A DNA stretch of 64,000 nucleotides from an uncultured Spirochaetaceae bacterium (GTDB lineage: Bacteria; Spirochaetota; Spirochaetia; Treponematales; Treponemataceae), in contig CACYWZ010000002.1 in the NCBI GenBank assembly GCA_902778325.1, positions 1-64,000 on the forward strand. The letters are read 5' to 3'. This document shows, in pieces, positions 61,862 to 64,000 of the stretch (position 1 is its first letter; every line of letters begins with the position of its first letter). Made by a program: the position numbers and the translations under genes. Under the pieces are notes generated by a model, which did no database searches, was not told the origin of the DNA, and worked only from the letters and a program-made list of their open reading frames with translations.

Positions 61862-63347
61862 AAAAAATTATCCTTGGAAGTGTTACCGCGACAGTTTTGT
61901 CGCCCTTTGAGAACCTGACCGTTTCTTTTTCGTTCTGACTGATTTCAACAGCGCCGTCCTTTTGCGCTATATCATACCAGGCAATAACTTCGGAAAGTCC
62001 CTTCTCAACTGGGTGCGAGCAAAGCAGCTCGCAAAGCGAAAACGCCTCTCCGTTTTTTTCTTTGCGGAAAGACTCAAGACGCGACTTTAGAGCCTTCTCA
62101 TCGATGAAGAATTGCTTGAAAAGACCGCGGAAAGCCGAAGAAGAGAGCATATCCGAAGAGAACTCGCTCATCGAAAGCGAAGAATATCTTTGCTCCGGAT
62201 AAACAGGATAGCGTGCTTGCGGAAAGAAAATATCGCACTTGGCGTCCACTTCCATAAAATCATCTCTTGCCGCTTCCTTCCCGCTTTCAACATTCTTGAC
62301 ATACGAGAGCATCAGCTTTTTCACATCAGCAGTAAGAGAGTCGATTCTGCGCTTTGAGCCAAGATTTTGCGAAAGAAGCATTTTGTTAATGCGCTCGCTC
62401 AAAACCCTGTTTTGCTCAACGACTTTGTGACCCGCCTGATACAAATACTTCTTGAGATTGACAAGAAAATCGTCCGAGCGCTCAGAGTCTTTTTCGCTCA
62501 AAATCTTTTTCACAAGAGAGCCGATTTTGTCATCGCGGTCTTGCGAGATAAAGCGCCAAAACGACTGAAACGACTGCCCTTGAGGACTTTCGCGAAGACG
62601 GCGGCTCGTGTCGAGAGTGTAGCCCAAGATTTTTCCGCGGGAAGAGCCTGCGTCATTTTGAGAGCGATAAATGTCCTTCATAATCGCCCTGAAATTGTCC
62701 TCGACCTGATGGAAATCGCTCAAAAGGTCACGAGAGCGGCGGCTTATGTCGTCGAGACGCTCCGTAATTTGAACAGATGAATACGTTGGAGCGACTCCGC
62801 TTTCGCGAATCTCATTGATTTCGCGCTCAATTTGAGCCTTTTGCGCCTCAAGCTCTGCAATGCGCTCGGCAGGGTCGGCTTTTATATGCTCTTCCAAGTC
62901 CTTTAGAGAAGAGAGAATGTTTTTGAATCTCGATTCTGTTCCCACAAAGTCAGTTTTCGAAATATCCTCAAGGTAATTAAAAAGCCGCTCAACACCGGGG
63001 GAAAGCTCCACAAAAAAATCCCCGCTCTCACCCTCGAATCTCCTCAAGTAAGAGCGCGAATCACTGCACCAATAACTGACAAAAAGACGCGCCTTTTCGT
63101 GAGAAGACGAAGCGTCCTCAAAAAGAAGCTCATCGTCTTCAAGTTCGCCCTCTCTTTGCGCGTTCTCGCTCAAAAAAGAGGCAAGGGAGGTTTCTAGTGA
63201 ATCAGAAGGAATAACAGTTGTGTGAGTTGAACGAAATGCACCATAAAGAAAAGAAATCACAGCCTTTGCAGACCGCGATTTCAAAAGCCTGACACCAGAA
63301 TCGTTTTTCAAAAGAAAATCGAAATAGTCAACAGATGTATCTTGCAT
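61851..63347 (-). CDS. jetA: JetA / MksF-like kleisin subunit (DUF3375)
   Basis: The 498-residue protein has the DUF3375 order: N-terminal YFDFLLKNDSGVRLLKSRSA, central coiled region with ITERLDDISRRSRDLLSDF, and LRESPQGQSFQSFW near the middle. It acts as the kleisin that closes the JetC ring. It is the first gene of the three; its start has only a weak GGCGAA. lspA ends 20 bp upstream on the same strand and could share the transcript. Confidence 0.9.
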   Translation of the reverse strand: MQDTSVDYFDFLLKNDSGVRLLKSRSAKAVISFLYGAFRSTHTTVIPSDSLETSLASFLSENAQREGELEDDELLFEDASSSHEKARLFVSYWCSDSRSYLRRFEGESGDFFVELSPGVERLFNYLEDISKTDFVGTESRFKNILSSLKDLEEHIKADPAERIAELEAQKAQIEREINEIRESGVAPTYSSVQITERLDDISRRSRDLLSDFHQVEDNFRAIMKDIYRSQNDAGSSRGKILGYTLDTSRRLRESPQGQSFQSFWRFISQDRDDKIGSLVKKILSEKDSERSDDFLVNLKKYLYQAGHKVVEQNRVLSERINKMLLSQNLGSKRRIDSLTADVKKLMLSYVKNVESGKEAARDDFMEVDAKCDIFFPQARYPVYPEQRYSSLSMSEFSSDMLSSSAFRGLFKQFFIDEKALKSRLESFRKEKNGEAFSLCELLCSHPVEKGLSEVIAWYDIAQKDGAVEISQNEKETVRFSKGDKTVAVTLPRIIFYGR

Positions 63348-63367
63348 TTTTTCGCCAGAAAAATAAA

Positions 63368-63940
63368 TTATTTTTCGTCTTTAATGCTCGTCAAAAATGA
63401 AATAATAAGCAAAAAGCCGCAGATTAAAATCGAAGCGTCCGCGATATTGAAAGTAGGCCATCTCTCTAAGCCGAAAAGACCGTAAAACTTCACGTCGATG
63501 AAATCAACAACGCCGTCCGCACGGAAAAATCTGTCATACAAATTGCCAAGCCCGCCGCCGATAATGCCGCAAATCGCCCAGCGCTGCAACGTTGTGAAAG
63601 TGTTGTTCCTAAAATAAACCACCATCGCCCAGACAATCACGATAAAAGGCGCGACAGCAAACAAAACCGCTCTCATCTGGTGAGAAAGCGTGTGTCCGAT
63701 ACTGAACGCGACGCCAGGATTCTGAACGTGGATAATGCGCAAAAAATCGCCAAAAAACGAATACGCCGACTCAACGCGGTCGACAACAACAGGAATATTT
63801 TCAATAACCAAAAATTTTGTGATTTGGTCAATCAGAACTACAAAAAACAGAAGCGAAAGAGGAAGCATCTTCGCCAGAACCGCGCTCTGCTCCTTTTGCT
63901 CTGCTGATTTTAGTTCTACGGGAATAGTTTCGTTTGTCAT
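63368..63940 (-). CDS. lspA: Lipoprotein signal peptidase II
   Basis: The 190-residue membrane aspartyl peptidase cleaves prolipoprotein signal peptides, as carried by several proteins in this window. Four membrane spans are visible. The first catalytic Asp is in GGGLGNLYDRFF and the second in FNIADASI; DQITK near residue 38 and NPGVAFS are also typical. An N-terminal extension of about 25 residues precedes the first helix. It is upstream of the jet operon on the same strand. Confidence 0.95.
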   Translation of the reverse strand: MTNETIPVELKSAEQKEQSAVLAKMLPLSLLFFVVLIDQITKFLVIENIPVVVDRVESAYSFFGDFLRIIHVQNPGVAFSIGHTLSHQMRAVLFAVAPFIVIVWAMVVYFRNNTFTTLQRWAICGIIGGGLGNLYDRFFRADGVVDFIDVKFYGLFGLERWPTFNIADASILICGFLLIISFLTSIKDEK

Positions 63941-64000
63941 AGAGCAAAGTATATTGAGAAAACGTGTTAACGTCTAGCGTCCCGACCTTTTCAAAGACTG

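Noticed and set aside
63974..64000. Possible C-terminal end of another minus-strand gene at the window edge
   Set aside because: A frame ends at TAG 63976-63974, but only eight codons are in view, too few to support a gene.

Overview
The window looks like a chromosomal stretch of a spirochaete, most likely a host-associated or rumen-type Treponema. This is inferred from protein content: spirochaete-type lipoproteins, divergent chemoreceptors, a chemosensory cluster ending in an adenylate cyclase, DUF2804 next to a large spirochaete-style protein, and a glnA/ANTAR pair. No species can be named from sequence reading alone.

Layout. 1-187 is the tail of a ClC chloride channel gene. 470-9270 (minus) is a sulfate uptake and activation operon: binding lipoprotein, CysT, CysW, CysA, AprA-like and AprB-like APS reductase, CysD, and CysN with a decayed APS-kinase tail. 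Divergent from it, 9530-12178 (plus) holds a siroheme sulfite reductase, TusA, a ThiS-like sulfur carrier, an E1-like enzyme and a JAMM peptidase. Together these could take sulfate to sulfide and load it on a carrier protein; a serine acetyltransferase gene at 19.7-20.6 kb supplies the usual carbon acceptor. 12.5-20.6 kb holds htpG, a membrane protein, tRNA-CAT, yhbY, a Nudix hydrolase, an M24 peptidase, radA and two candidate small RNAs. 21.0-31.6 kb is one chemosensory operon: two receptors, CheW, a CheW-like protein, CheB, CheR, CheA with a receiver, and an adenylate cyclase with a pseudo-receiver. 31.9-43.9 kb holds lipoproteins, adenosine deaminase, glutamine synthetase plus ANTAR regulator, glmS, a degenerate HD-GYP protein, an M30-like peptidase and a LysR regulator. 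44-49 kb has a methyltransferase and a beta-CASP hydrolase, separated by an inserted two-gene module containing a PD-(D/E)xK protein. 49.5-57.7 kb holds DUF2804, a 688-residue protein, an OPT transporter with a PqqD-like partner, a UDG-like protein, GNAT, PlsC and a cysteine-cluster protein. 57.7-63.3 kb is a Wadjet/MksBEF-type operon (JetA, JetB, JetC) without JetD, followed by lspA.

The most unusual signal is a set of eight intergenic arrays at 193, 6221, 12204, 15631, 31591, 35132, 45188 and 47386. They fall into five sequence families but share one geometry: usually five short imperfect palindromes spaced 41 or 42 bp apart, ending in a half-site. A ninth array near 20.7 kb has a 23-bp period. 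Two of the arrays (45.2 and 47.4 kb) are parts of a direct duplication that brackets the AT-rich nuclease module, which looks like a recent insertion next to a pre-existing array.
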